From the NCBI GenBank assembly GCA_016930275.1, contig JAFGHA010000113.1:1-48130 (forward strand): DNA of 48,130 bases. The letters are read 5' to 3'. The translations under genes were made by a program, and so were the position numbers. This document shows, piece by piece, positions 23,871-32,200 of this stretch (the first letter of the stretch is position 1; each line of letters starts with the position of its first letter). A model generated the notes under the pieces. It made no database searches, was not told the DNA's origin, and worked only from the letters and a program-made list of their open reading frames with translations. This DNA comes from Chitinispirillaceae bacterium. Its GTDB lineage: Bacteria; Fibrobacterota; Chitinivibrionia; Chitinivibrionales; Chitinispirillaceae.

Positions 23871-26792
23871 CTACTTCGATGAAAGCCGCATCACTCCGTC
23901 CCAATCGGCATCCGGAGGATTTTCGCGGTACATTTCACAATATTCCAAAATTTTTTTCGAGGGCGTCATGCCTTTCGGAGCGATGGTTCTGAATGGCTCT
24001 TTTTCATGAGCCGCTTCGAGTTTCGTGATGGCAGCGTCCCACTCTCTCGCATAAAAATAATTCATTCCCTCCTGGTAAAGGTCAAGGAGCGGACTGAATC
24101 TTCCGTCATCATCGGCCTTTCGGGCCATCAGTTCGTATACCACCACCGGTTCCGATTTGCCTACCACCGTGATTTTATCGATCTGTCGCACCAGAAAATC
24201 ATTCCGCACCAGTTCGCAGGTATTGTGGCTGATCATGGTATAGACACCGTACTGTTTGGCGGCACTTTCCAGACGTGCGGCCAGATTCACCGCATCCCCC
24301 ATCATGGTGTAGTTCTTCCGGATGTTCGATCCCATGTTGCCGGTGGTGATGAGTCCCGTGTTGATGCCGATGCGCATCCGCATCTGGTGAACGATTTCCG
24401 GCCATTTGTCGCCCTCCGCCACCCACTTTTTCCGGAGTGTTCCCAGTGTCTCCTGCATATCGATCGCCGTAAGACACGCCTGATAGGCATGATCCTCCAT
24501 AGGCATGGGTGCACCGAAGAAGGCGATGATCGCATCTCCTTCGTATTTGTCGAGTGTCCCATAGTGTTTGAGGAGAATATCGGTCATCTGACTGAGATAC
24601 TCGTTGAGCAGTTCGACCAGTCTGGTGGGCGAACCGAGTTTCTCGGAAAAAGTCGAAAAACTCTGAATGTCGGTGAAATAAGCGGTGCGTATTCCCTCCT
24701 CACCCCCCAGCAGCGGCTGTTGACGCGACTTGTACATTATGTCAATGAGTTCCGGGGAGAGATACTGTTTGAAGGTACTCTGCAGAAATTTCCGGTCTTT
24801 CTCCTCGGTAATGTACCGGTATGCCATCACCGCGGTGAAGGTGAGCAGTATCACCAGTATCGGCCGGGCAATCTCTATCCAGAGGTGATCGGCACCGAAC
24901 AGCGTCATCGCCAGCAGAAAATAGACGAAAATGCTCGCGACAGTCAGCAGCGCTCCGGCAAGCGGCTTGAACAGATAGGAAACGAATCCGATGATGATGC
25001 CGATAAGGAGCAGGATGAGAAAATCCTGCCACGGTGCCAGACGGTGAACGAACGTATTGGTGAGAAAGCTGTTCATCAGGGAAGCATGTATCTCCACTGC
25101 CGGATAACTCCGGTCATGCGGCACCGCCTTGATATCGAAGAGTGCCGGCGCGGTTGAACCGACAATGAATATCTTTCCTTCCAGAAACCCCTGAACCCGG
25201 TTTTTATAGATATCATAAAAGCTGTACACGGGAAACGGCTTCGCTTTCGGACCGAAAAAAGTAATGATATGATAATTATGCCGATTGAGGGGAATCCGGA
25301 CATGTTCACCGAAGTCCATACGGGTACCCGGTTTGAGATCGCGGATGGTTTTCCAGCCCGCTCCGCAGAGCTGGCGGAGTGTTTCATTGCGTAAACAGGG
25401 AAGCGAGGATACCAGTTCCTTGTCGATATTTCTCACGGCAAACTGATGAAAAATCAGATTTCTTTTTCCCACCCGAAGCCCGGCGAAATCGGAAGCCTCA
25501 AGCATGGAGATCGTTTTGAGATCGAGTGCCGAGAAATACCACTCCTCGACATCGTACGGTGCCGTGACCACCCAGTCCGTTTCTGAATCACGCCGTATAA
25601 CAATATCGGGGGCCAGCGTGAGTTCCTCCCCTTCGGATAAGGCGATCGCTTTGTCGAGGTCTGCGCTAAGCAGCACTCCGGCGACCTCACAGGGAATGAA
25701 CCCGGGAATATTCATATCGAGAGTGACACCCCCGTTCTCGTCACGGGATGCGGCCAGAAGTGAAGTCACTTCCACCTGGTTTCCCGGAGCACAGCCCGAT
25801 ATGCGGTCCGCCGCATTGACAATAGCGCGCACCTGCGCGGAAGTGACATTCGGATATGAATAACTCAACACGCCGTTTTTATCTTTAAACGCCTTGAACG
25901 GTGTACCGATATCGACATATCTTCCGGGAACGAACCGGATTTCATCGTTTGGTGTCGCGAACAGCGAGGTAACCGTCCTTACGCTGATCGGCAGATAAAC
26001 CGGCTGGTGGTCGCCGAAACGGTAGAACAACGGGATCTCTCTGATAACGCCGTCTTCGCTGGGGACAATATCCACATGACCGATGGCGCGTGCCGCACGG
26101 GCGAGCGCCGGAAATATGCCGTCGAGAATGGTTTTCCGGTTCATTATTTTATCCGTCAACTCCGGTGCGAACGTGACTGCCGATAAGGGATTGAGTGAAT
26201 CGTGCCACGCCATCGTCATTTTATGCTTCACCTGTGAAAGTGCGAAATCCCGGTAATCGCTCTCATCCGAAAGACAGATACCGTGAAAAACGCATCCCGC
26301 CTCCCGGGTCGCCCTGACGAATTCTTCATCGTAATCGATGGTCGAGATGATCGCTTCGCGCAACCGGTCGGAAAGCGTGATATCAGGGTCGATCTGCCTG
26401 CTCCGCATCAGCAGCGCATCGAGACGTGAACGCTGAATGCGGTCTTCTTCGGTACCAAACAGAATATCAAAAACGATCGCTGCGGGAAAATGACGGGAAA
26501 GTTGCGTTATCAGTTCAGCCTGATAGGAACGGTTCCAGTTGTGGTACTGCCCCATTTTCTGCATGCTCCGCTCGTCGATATCGATTAGGTGAATGCCGTA
26601 CCCCTTTTCTTCGAGCTGTTTGCTTTTCTCTTTCGACAAATCGGCATATTCCCAGCGGTACCGCATGTAGTACGTGACGTATTCAAGCCGGTCAATGACT
26701 TCCTGAAAGAAAAAACGGGTGAACAGAGCGATACCGAGACCGACCAGCGATCCGATCAGCAGACTCTTGAAAAGTTTCTTGAGGATTTCCAT
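23871..26792 (-). CDS. CHASE2-domain class III adenylate/guanylate cyclase
   Basis: A 973-residue inner-membrane protein. One N-terminal helix precedes a large extracytoplasmic CHASE2 sensor (starting about residue 65; LIDIDERSMQKMGQYHNWNRSYQAEL), here enlarged to about 580 residues. Three membrane helices follow (about 585-665), then a class III cyclase domain. Metal-binding residues appear in YFTDIQSFS (Asp near 705) and KYEGDAIIAFFG (Asp near 753); the transition-state Asn/Arg pair is in GDAVNLAARLES (near 833). All catalytic positions are present, so it should make cAMP or cGMP in response to an external signal. A C-terminal helical, TPR-like tail of about 90 residues follows. The enlarged sensor is unusual. 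Confidence 0.92.
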   Translation of the reverse strand: MEILKKLFKSLLIGSLVGLGIALFTRFFFQEVIDRLEYVTYYMRYRWEYADLSKEKSKQLEEKGYGIHLIDIDERSMQKMGQYHNWNRSYQAELITQLSRHFPAAIVFDILFGTEEDRIQRSRLDALLMRSRQIDPDITLSDRLREAIISTIDYDEEFVRATREAGCVFHGICLSDESDYRDFALSQVKHKMTMAWHDSLNPLSAVTFAPELTDKIMNRKTILDGIFPALARAARAIGHVDIVPSEDGVIREIPLFYRFGDHQPVYLPISVRTVTSLFATPNDEIRFVPGRYVDIGTPFKAFKDKNGVLSYSYPNVTSAQVRAIVNAADRISGCAPGNQVEVTSLLAASRDENGGVTLDMNIPGFIPCEVAGVLLSADLDKAIALSEGEELTLAPDIVIRRDSETDWVVTAPYDVEEWYFSALDLKTISMLEASDFAGLRVGKRNLIFHQFAVRNIDKELVSSLPCLRNETLRQLCGAGWKTIRDLKPGTRMDFGEHVRIPLNRHNYHIITFFGPKAKPFPVYSFYDIYKNRVQGFLEGKIFIVGSTAPALFDIKAVPHDRSYPAVEIHASLMNSFLTNTFVHRLAPWQDFLILLLIGIIIGFVSYLFKPLAGALLTVASIFVYFLLAMTLFGADHLWIEIARPILVILLTFTAVMAYRYITEEKDRKFLQSTFKQYLSPELIDIMYKSRQQPLLGGEEGIRTAYFTDIQSFSTFSEKLGSPTRLVELLNEYLSQMTDILLKHYGTLDKYEGDAIIAFFGAPMPMEDHAYQACLTAIDMQETLGTLRKKWVAEGDKWPEIVHQMRMRIGINTGLITTGNMGSNIRKNYTMMGDAVNLAARLESAAKQYGVYTMISHNTCELVRNDFLVRQIDKITVVGKSEPVVVYELMARKADDDGRFSPLLDLYQEGMNYFYAREWDAAITKLEAAHEKEPFRTIAPKGMTPSKKILEYCEMYRENPPDADWDGVMRLSSK

Positions 26793-27111
26793 ACCGCCGT
26801 AGATTCCTTATCGGTGAGATGATTTTTTCAGTATACGGTTAATCCGGAAAAATGGCAAGATCACCCCGGCCCTGAAAGCCGGGAGTGTACTTCCGGCGAA
26901 ACCCGACCGGGAAAGAGCCGAAATGGACATGACTATCTTCTCATGCGGGAATCAGTGATCGGGCAATTTTTCGGCAGGAAGTGACCAGCAGGGGTAGTCG
27001 GTACGGGACCCTTTAACTATTTTACCCGGGATATCATAACAGATCCTTTGACGTGTTCCGTGTTCCCGTACGGGCCGCACGGAGCGGCAACCATAGAAAG
27101 TTTTTTATACT
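26793..27111. other. intergenic region between divergent genes
   Basis: 319 bp between the cyclase gene (minus) and the phosphatidyltransferase gene (plus). It must hold two promoters, but I find no convincing -35/-10 pair. A short hairpin, GGCCGC and GCGGC around ACGGA, lies near 27070-27090. No gene-like frame is seen. Confidence 0.5.
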
Positions 27112-27702
27112 ATGAATATCGCCGTCATGTTCACGCTGTCACGGGTTGCGGTCGCCCCGTTTTTCGCACTGTTTTTCATACTCGGTTACCGCAGCGGCTC
27201 ACCGTTACTCATTTTCGGCGCCGTGATCTGCGCCATTTTAATCGAACTTTCAGATATGTTCGACGGCATGATCGCACGCGCCCGAAAGGAAGTAACCGAT
27301 TTCGGCAAGGTGTTCGATCCGGTTGCCGACAGTGTCTCCCGTCAGACGGTCTTTATTGCGTTTATGGTCTCGGGGATCATTCCACTGTGGATGTATCTTA
27401 TATTTTTTTACCGTGATGCATTCATGCAATTGATGCGGATCGTCTGTGCATCGGGAGGGCTCGTGCTTGCGGCACGCATGTCGGGAAAGGTAAAGGCGGT
27501 GCTCCAGGCGATTGCGACGTTTGTCGTGCTCGCGCTCGTACTGGCCGACCTCTACCACCTCTCCTGGGTGCCGGTACAGACCGCTGGAAAACATACCGGA
27601 TTCTGGGTGGTTGGAGCGGTTGCGGTGTTTACGGTACTGTCGGTGATCGATTATATCATCCCGAACCGGGCGATACTGAAGAAGGTGTTGACTCCGAAAT
27701 GA
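27112..27702 (+). CDS. CDP-alcohol phosphatidyltransferase (PgsA-like)
   Basis: A 196-residue integral membrane enzyme that joins a CDP-diacylglycerol head to an alcohol such as glycerol 3-phosphate. The family signature D-x2-DG-x2-AR-x8-G-x3-D-x3-D is complete (D48, D51, G52, A55, R56, G65, D69, D73). About six hydrophobic segments fit the family. Length matches phosphatidylglycerophosphate synthase, but phosphatidylserine or inositol-type synthases share the motif, so the alcohol is not certain. The start has only a weak AGAAAG upstream. It converges with the dynamin-like gene, with seven bases between stops. Confidence 0.88.
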   Translation: MNIAVMFTLSRVAVAPFFALFFILGYRSGSPLLIFGAVICAILIELSDMFDGMIARARKEVTDFGKVFDPVADSVSRQTVFIAFMVSGIIPLWMYLIFFYRDAFMQLMRIVCASGGLVLAARMSGKVKAVLQAIATFVVLALVLADLYHLSWVPVQTAGKHTGFWVVGAVAVFTVLSVIDYIIPNRAILKKVLTPK

Positions 27703-27709
27703 GAGTGGC

Positions 27710-29554
27710 TCAATAAAGATGTGAAGCGATCTTCCTGAATTCATCAATTTTCGTGGCGAATGCTGTAGTCGTGCGGTTGATCTGACTGAGTGTCTGCTGT
27801 ACTTTCGATTCCTTCCGTTCCAGCACCTGCTCCAGCCTGCCCGACAGTTGATGATACTGTTCGCTCAACAGCTCTTCGAGGGTGGAAAAAAGGGCCTCCA
27901 CACGCTGCCGGGCCTGTCGTGAAAAAGCGAACAGCTGTTCCTGCAGTTGCTCTTCAAGCACATGGTCGTACCGCTGGTGCAGTCGTTGCAGTTTTCTCTC
28001 ACGGCCCAAAAAAAACTCATGCCAATGAGTGGTAAGTGTTAACGGGGATCGTTCATCGGTTTGATCCTGTGAGGGATCGATATCAAGTTCCAGAGCCTCG
28101 AATTTTTCGTGATATACCGTTCCTTCGGATATTTTCTTCCCGTCAAGACACACCGCGACTGCGGCTACCGCATCGGTGTATGATTTCTGATGAAGCAATA
28201 CCGCTTTTTTCAGCGGGCGGTTCACCTGCGCGAGAAGACGTGTCCGGAACGCGCTGAGCGCTTCAGCCATGACTTTATTGAGTGCCACCGACACGCCCCG
28301 CAGTGATTCACCGCTGCACGAAACACCATCGAGCAGAATCCCCAGAGCCTCCCGAACCTTCCGGACCAGCAGCGGTTTGCCGGAAGAGAACTGTTCATCC
28401 AGAAACTTGAGTACCGCTTTTTTCTCGGCGGCGAGAACCGTCTGTTCGGTATCGATCGTCTTGCGGATCGCCTCGAGTTCAGCCGCCACCTCTTCACGTT
28501 CACGGTTGAGTAGCGTAAGCGGTGCCTCGTACTCTCCCTTCTCCTTTTCGAGCAGGGTCACTATCGCGGCGATGGTCTCGCGAAGCCGGTCATTTATCGC
28601 CTGTGAGAGCGTGAAATACTTTTCCCGTGCCATGAAATCGAGAATATCGACCTTAACCGTCTCCATACCGCTCGTCGACCAGAGAATATCGGCAAGTGAC
28701 TGATCCTGCGCGGTTTCGGCTTTTCTCGCGCATACATGAAAAATGCGCGGCGGTTCGGCGGGCGGCAGATGCGTGGTCAGAATACCGGAGATAAACTCAT
28801 CCACCTGCCGCAACTGGGACGAGGTAAGCAGGTCAACCTTATTGAGAATGAAAAAGAGACGCGGCACATGATGAAGCACCTGTTTGAAGAACTCCACTTC
28901 GGTTTGGGTCATCGGCGGATCGGCACTGAGCAGGAACAATGCCGCATCACAGTTCGTGAGTGCTTCGAGAGCGGTCTGCGTATTATGAAGATACGTCGAT
29001 CCGAATCCCGGCGTATCGATGAGCACCGTACCGTTTTCAAGCAACGGTGACGGTACCGTTACTTCGACCGAGGCGACACAGTACTGATTTTTGGGGTTGT
29101 TCTGTTCAGCGACATATTTATGTAATACTCCGTTGATTTCAGCTGTTGAAGCGCGTATGGAAAGCGGCGGTTTGTCATTAAGGAACCTGATGGTGCAGGA
29201 AAGCTGCTGGCCGTAGATAATGCGGGTCGGCACCGTGGTTATAGGCAGTACCGATGTCGGCAGCAGCCGTTCACCGACAAGTGCGTTGATGAAGGTGCTC
29301 TTGCCGCGATTGAACTCACCGATAACCGCCAGATGAAGTCTGCCGTATGCCAGCCGTGAATGAAGTTCCCGTATCTGTTCAACATGGGATCTGAAGGTAT
29401 CGGGCAGATTTTCACAGGCAATGAGTGCCGCATTTATCAGTTCATCAATGGAACGGGGTTCACCGTCGGAAGAAGATACCAGCGCATCAACCACCGGTCG
29501 TGTGGCGGTGTTCAGTTGTGCGAAATTGCCTCTTTGAAGTGTGAACAAATGCAT
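27710..29554 (-). CDS. dynamin-like GTPase
   Basis: A 614-residue GTPase of the bacterial dynamin superfamily. An N-terminal helical stretch precedes the G domain: G1 GEFNRGKST (about 77-85), a G2-type Thr in TTVPTRI, G3 DTPGFGS (about 178-184) and G4 NKVD (about 238). Long helical, coiled-coil regions follow (about 330-400 and 520-610), as in dynamin middle and effector domains. Such proteins bind or remodel membranes; the cellular role here is unknown. A hydrophobic paddle is not obvious. Two dynamin genes often occur in tandem, but only one is seen here. Confidence 0.9.
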   Translation of the reverse strand: MHLFTLQRGNFAQLNTATRPVVDALVSSSDGEPRSIDELINAALIACENLPDTFRSHVEQIRELHSRLAYGRLHLAVIGEFNRGKSTFINALVGERLLPTSVLPITTVPTRIIYGQQLSCTIRFLNDKPPLSIRASTAEINGVLHKYVAEQNNPKNQYCVASVEVTVPSPLLENGTVLIDTPGFGSTYLHNTQTALEALTNCDAALFLLSADPPMTQTEVEFFKQVLHHVPRLFFILNKVDLLTSSQLRQVDEFISGILTTHLPPAEPPRIFHVCARKAETAQDQSLADILWSTSGMETVKVDILDFMAREKYFTLSQAINDRLRETIAAIVTLLEKEKGEYEAPLTLLNREREEVAAELEAIRKTIDTEQTVLAAEKKAVLKFLDEQFSSGKPLLVRKVREALGILLDGVSCSGESLRGVSVALNKVMAEALSAFRTRLLAQVNRPLKKAVLLHQKSYTDAVAAVAVCLDGKKISEGTVYHEKFEALELDIDPSQDQTDERSPLTLTTHWHEFFLGRERKLQRLHQRYDHVLEEQLQEQLFAFSRQARQRVEALFSTLEELLSEQYHQLSGRLEQVLERKESKVQQTLSQINRTTTAFATKIDEFRKIASHLY

Positions 29555-29854
29555 ACGCTCTTAATCAGTTGAACACTCGGTGCAAATATTCAGCACGTCG
29601 CTGGTACGGGAATATCCAATACTACCATTTCCGGTCAACAACGTGCTATGCAAGGAAAATAGGTAAATCCCCTTCTCTCAGCAAACAAAGAATTGTATCA
29701 TCCTTATGCGTATTTCTCCCGATTGTCGTCAATCCCCGGAAACGGAGAAGTAACGACCACGGCATCCCCCGATCGAACCATTTTTGTATTGCACCGGAAT
29801 CGCCGTCATGGCATACTAATTTTCTGATCAACCATTTTTTCAGAAGGAGTCGTT
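29555..29854. other. intergenic region, no gene seen
   Basis: 300 bp between the divergent dynamin-like gene and the SAP-like gene. The short frames in it lack protein character. GAAGGAG at its right end is the ribosome-binding site of the SAP-like gene. Confidence 0.5.
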
Positions 29855-30040
29855 ATGAACATGACGGTTGTGAAAGCCAAAGCGAAAGAACTCGGTATCA
29901 AATCGGGAAAGAAAAACAGTACAGATCTCATCAAAATGATTCAAAAAACCGAAGGAAATTTCCCCTGCTTCAAAACAGCCTCGGGGTTCTGTGATCAGTC
30001 GGGATGTCTCTGGCGCAGCGACTGCCTCTCTTCAAAATAA
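29855..30040 (+). CDS. SAP-like helical domain protein with four cysteines
   Basis: A 61-residue protein. The N-terminal half (MTVVKAKAKELGIKSGKKNSTDLIKMIQ) is a helix-extended loop-helix of SAP/Rho-N type, a fold that binds nucleic acid. The C-terminal half carries C38, C46, C51 and C57 (CFKTASGFCDQSGCLWRSDC), a likely metal or Fe-S site. Small SAP proteins with this Cys tail occur in several anaerobic lineages, to my knowledge without a known function. GAAGGAG close before the ATG supports translation. Confidence 0.8.
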   Translation: MNMTVVKAKAKELGIKSGKKNSTDLIKMIQKTEGNFPCFKTASGFCDQSGCLWRSDCLSSK

Positions 30041-30072
30041 AACTGTTTATTCAGGAAATCCTTTTACCGCCG

Positions 30073-30636
30073 TCAGGAGTTCTTTTTCTTCCTGAAGGCG
30101 ACAATATTTTTCGCGGGTTCGGTCGATTTTGAAGACGGCTGCCGGTCGTGCGTGTTCGCCGGTTTTTCAGCCACTTCCGGCAGTGCGTGTTTTGTATCGT
30201 CACCAACCATCGCGACTTTCAGCAATCTGATTTCACGGGTACGGTCGACACTCTGAAAGCGTCCTCTGACGACATGGGGCGGCTGCAGTTTGAGCACCTG
30301 TGAAACCGGTGGAAACGAGGAGAGACTTGCGAAATGCATCCAGAGCCACTTCCCCCTCGGTTTCGTCTCTTCGTCGAAAGAATAACTCAGACAGACACCG
30401 TACCCGTTGAACGCCCACCCTTCCTCCTCGGCGGGAACATGATCAGTCGGAAGCTGCCTGACCAGCAGACAGAACAGATCACCATTATACGGAAAATCGG
30501 TAACCTCTCCGTCGGGAACATAACGATGCGCCAGATCAACGATTTCTTCTCTGGATAGATCCACGTTTCTGACTTTCAGTGATAAATATTCCCCTATGCA
30601 GCACACGAGCAGGCACTTATAAAATGAACGTCGCAC
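30073..30636 (-). CDS. hypothetical protein, PilZ-like size, unknown
   Basis: Up to 187 residues. The central part (about 18-135) looks like a folded alpha/beta domain (LSREEIVDLAHRYVP; EEEGWAFNGYGVCLSYSF; RGKWLWMHFASLSS), and the tail from about 145 is charged and low in hydrophobics, ending VAFRKKKNS. I do not recognise the family. The start is uncertain: the first codons (MRRSFYKCLLVCC) have no good Shine-Dalgarno sequence, and GTG at 30564 is an alternative. It is divergent from the gene at 30742. Confidence 0.55.
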   Translation of the reverse strand: MRRSFYKCLLVCCIGEYLSLKVRNVDLSREEIVDLAHRYVPDGEVTDFPYNGDLFCLLVRQLPTDHVPAEEEGWAFNGYGVCLSYSFDEETKPRGKWLWMHFASLSSFPPVSQVLKLQPPHVVRGRFQSVDRTREIRLLKVAMVGDDTKHALPEVAEKPANTHDRQPSSKSTEPAKNIVAFRKKKNS

Positions 30637-30741
30637 CGAACAGTATCAAGTACTTTGTGCCGGATACCGAAATAGATAACAGAGGCGTCAAATGGTTAAT
30701 AATGGTATACTTGCAGCAGTTAGCACAGCGGGAGCAATCTG

Positions 30742-31266
30742 ATGCAACGCGATCGTCTGCTTATATTGGTGGCGGGAATTACGCTGCAGTGTCAGAATAC
30801 GCAACTTCCCGTGATTCCTTACATACCGCCGGTTACGTTCACCGGATATTTCAACGGGGATTACGACAGTCTTGCCGGCAACCGGTTCTGGCCCAACCGC
30901 TGTGAGCTTATAGGAGACACCGTGCGTATATACTGTTACTCGACATTCTTCACCGAAACCAATAAAATCAGGCATGGTGACCTTCTGCGGCTCGATCTCT
31001 ACCCCGACAGCGCCGACGGTTTCCAGAAACGCAACGTACTCTTTCATCTGGCCCGTTATTACGATCGGAATGAAAGCTACACGATAAATCGGGGCGATAC
31101 TTCCGATATCACCCGACAATTCGAATCGGTAATAGTGAACTTTGCACGTTCAAATGGTGCAGGCCTGGAACTTGAGGAAGTATTTATCGCCTCTCCCCCT
31201 CTGGCACAAGGGCAGTACCTGCAGATTACCGACGGCCACCTTTTCGGAAACATACGGAATCCATGA
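30742..31266 (+). CDS. hypothetical, possibly exported protein
   Basis: A 174-residue product with a weak hydrophobic start (LLILVAGITLQCQ); the Cys17 context is a poor lipobox. The rest is beta-rich (VTFTGYFNGDYDSLAGNRFWPNRCELIGD; GDLLRLDLYPDS). GGGAG eight bases before the ATG supports it. The stop overlaps the next start as ATGA (31263-31266), so the two unknown proteins are co-translated and probably work together. No family recognised. Confidence 0.7.
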   Translation: MQRDRLLILVAGITLQCQNTQLPVIPYIPPVTFTGYFNGDYDSLAGNRFWPNRCELIGDTVRIYCYSTFFTETNKIRHGDLLRLDLYPDSADGFQKRNVLFHLARYYDRNESYTINRGDTSDITRQFESVIVNFARSNGAGLELEEVFIASPPLAQGQYLQITDGHLFGNIRNP

Positions 31267-32093
31267 AACCTCATAACAGAGCATCCGTTCAGAATTTGTA
31301 CAAAATGGAGAAATCATCATTCCCGCGAAGGCGGGAATCCACAGTTTTTGATGCGAAATACGGGTTTCCGCTGTTCTCCTCAATCCTGAACAGACCTTAT
31401 CCAACCATTGTTGTCATGCTGTTCTGCGCGGCTGTGGCCGGTGCAGCGGAGAATCCCGGAGGATTAGGTGCCACCCGCTGGGGACAAAGCGCCGATGAAG
31501 TACGCACGGCAAGCGGAGCGCAATCGTGGCAGACCGATCCGACCGAAAAAAATTTTCCACCGGATCTCTCGGTAACCGTGTTCCGCGCAACAGGTGAAAT
31601 AGCGGGCTATAAGGCATCCACCCGGTACTATTTCCAGAACAACCGGCTTTTTCAGGCAACCATCGATTTCAACTTCGACGAACTGAAGAATTTCGATTTC
31701 AACTACAACGTATTCCGTAGCGTCAATGAGTATTACGTCGAAATCAGAACGAAAACGATTCTGTTCGTCAACGACATTTTCAGCCTGCTCGAATCCAAAT
31801 ACGGCAAAAAACGTCCGGTATTCAAAGGGCTCGATCCCCGGAAGGTGTTCTCCGAACTCAACCGTTACGTTATGCAGGAGCGGTGGAACCTCAGATATCA
31901 CCCGTACGACTACTACCTGCACATCGTCACGGCATCCTATGCCCGATGGGATTTTCAGCATACCCGCGTACTCTTTTCCCTCAACATCGCCGCATCCCAG
32001 AAACGATTCGACTACCAGCTGTCGCTTTCCTCCACGGATATGACCGGCGAGATTCGCAAGGCAATGGATATGCTGCGTTCCAGAGGGCTGTAA
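31263..32093 (+). CDS. hypothetical exported protein with repeat-derived N-terminus
   Basis: 276 residues if started at the ATGA overlap. The signal-like segment PTIVVMLFCAAVAGAA is at about 47-62, unusually far in. The mature part begins GLGATRWGQSADEVRTASG, the W-G-x-S-x2-E-V pattern seen in small secreted proteins, and continues with a folded domain to the end. Residues about 19-26 (SFPRRRES) are encoded by a REP-like palindrome (31319-31338), so the N-terminal 45 residues probably come from an inserted repeat. An internal start such as ATG 31416, just before LFCAAVAGAA, is possible but has no Shine-Dalgarno sequence. Confidence 0.7.
   Translation: MKPHNRASVQNLYKMEKSSFPRRRESTVFDAKYGFPLFSSILNRPYPTIVVMLFCAAVAGAAENPGGLGATRWGQSADEVRTASGAQSWQTDPTEKNFPPDLSVTVFRATGEIAGYKASTRYYFQNNRLFQATIDFNFDELKNFDFNYNVFRSVNEYYVEIRTKTILFVNDIFSLLESKYGKKRPVFKGLDPRKVFSELNRYVMQERWNLRYHPYDYYLHIVTASYARWDFQHTRVLFSLNIAASQKRFDYQLSLSSTDMTGEIRKAMDMLRSRGL
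31319..31338. repeat. REP-like palindrome
   Basis: ATTCCCGC (31319-31326) and GCGGGAAT (31331-31338) around GAAG, preceded by TC and followed by CCA. This is the widespread intergenic palindrome whose translation gives FPRRRES. Such elements are usually dispersed between genes; here it lies in the 5' part of a reading frame. Only one copy is in the window. Confidence 0.75.
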
Positions 32094-32200
32094 TTTCATA
32101 AATCAAAATTCAATCGGCAGGAACGACATGCCATGGCGTCTCCACATTCATCGCACAGAGCTATCCATATAATATTTTCAGGGTGGAGGTAAAAATACCT

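Noticed and set aside
24006..25157. 383-codon antisense frame in the cyclase gene
   Set aside because: Opposite a clear class III cyclase domain; His/Arg-rich shadow composition.
26170..26190. GCCGATAA -10-like string inside the cyclase gene
   Set aside because: No matching -35 element at the right distance; chance occurrence in coding DNA.
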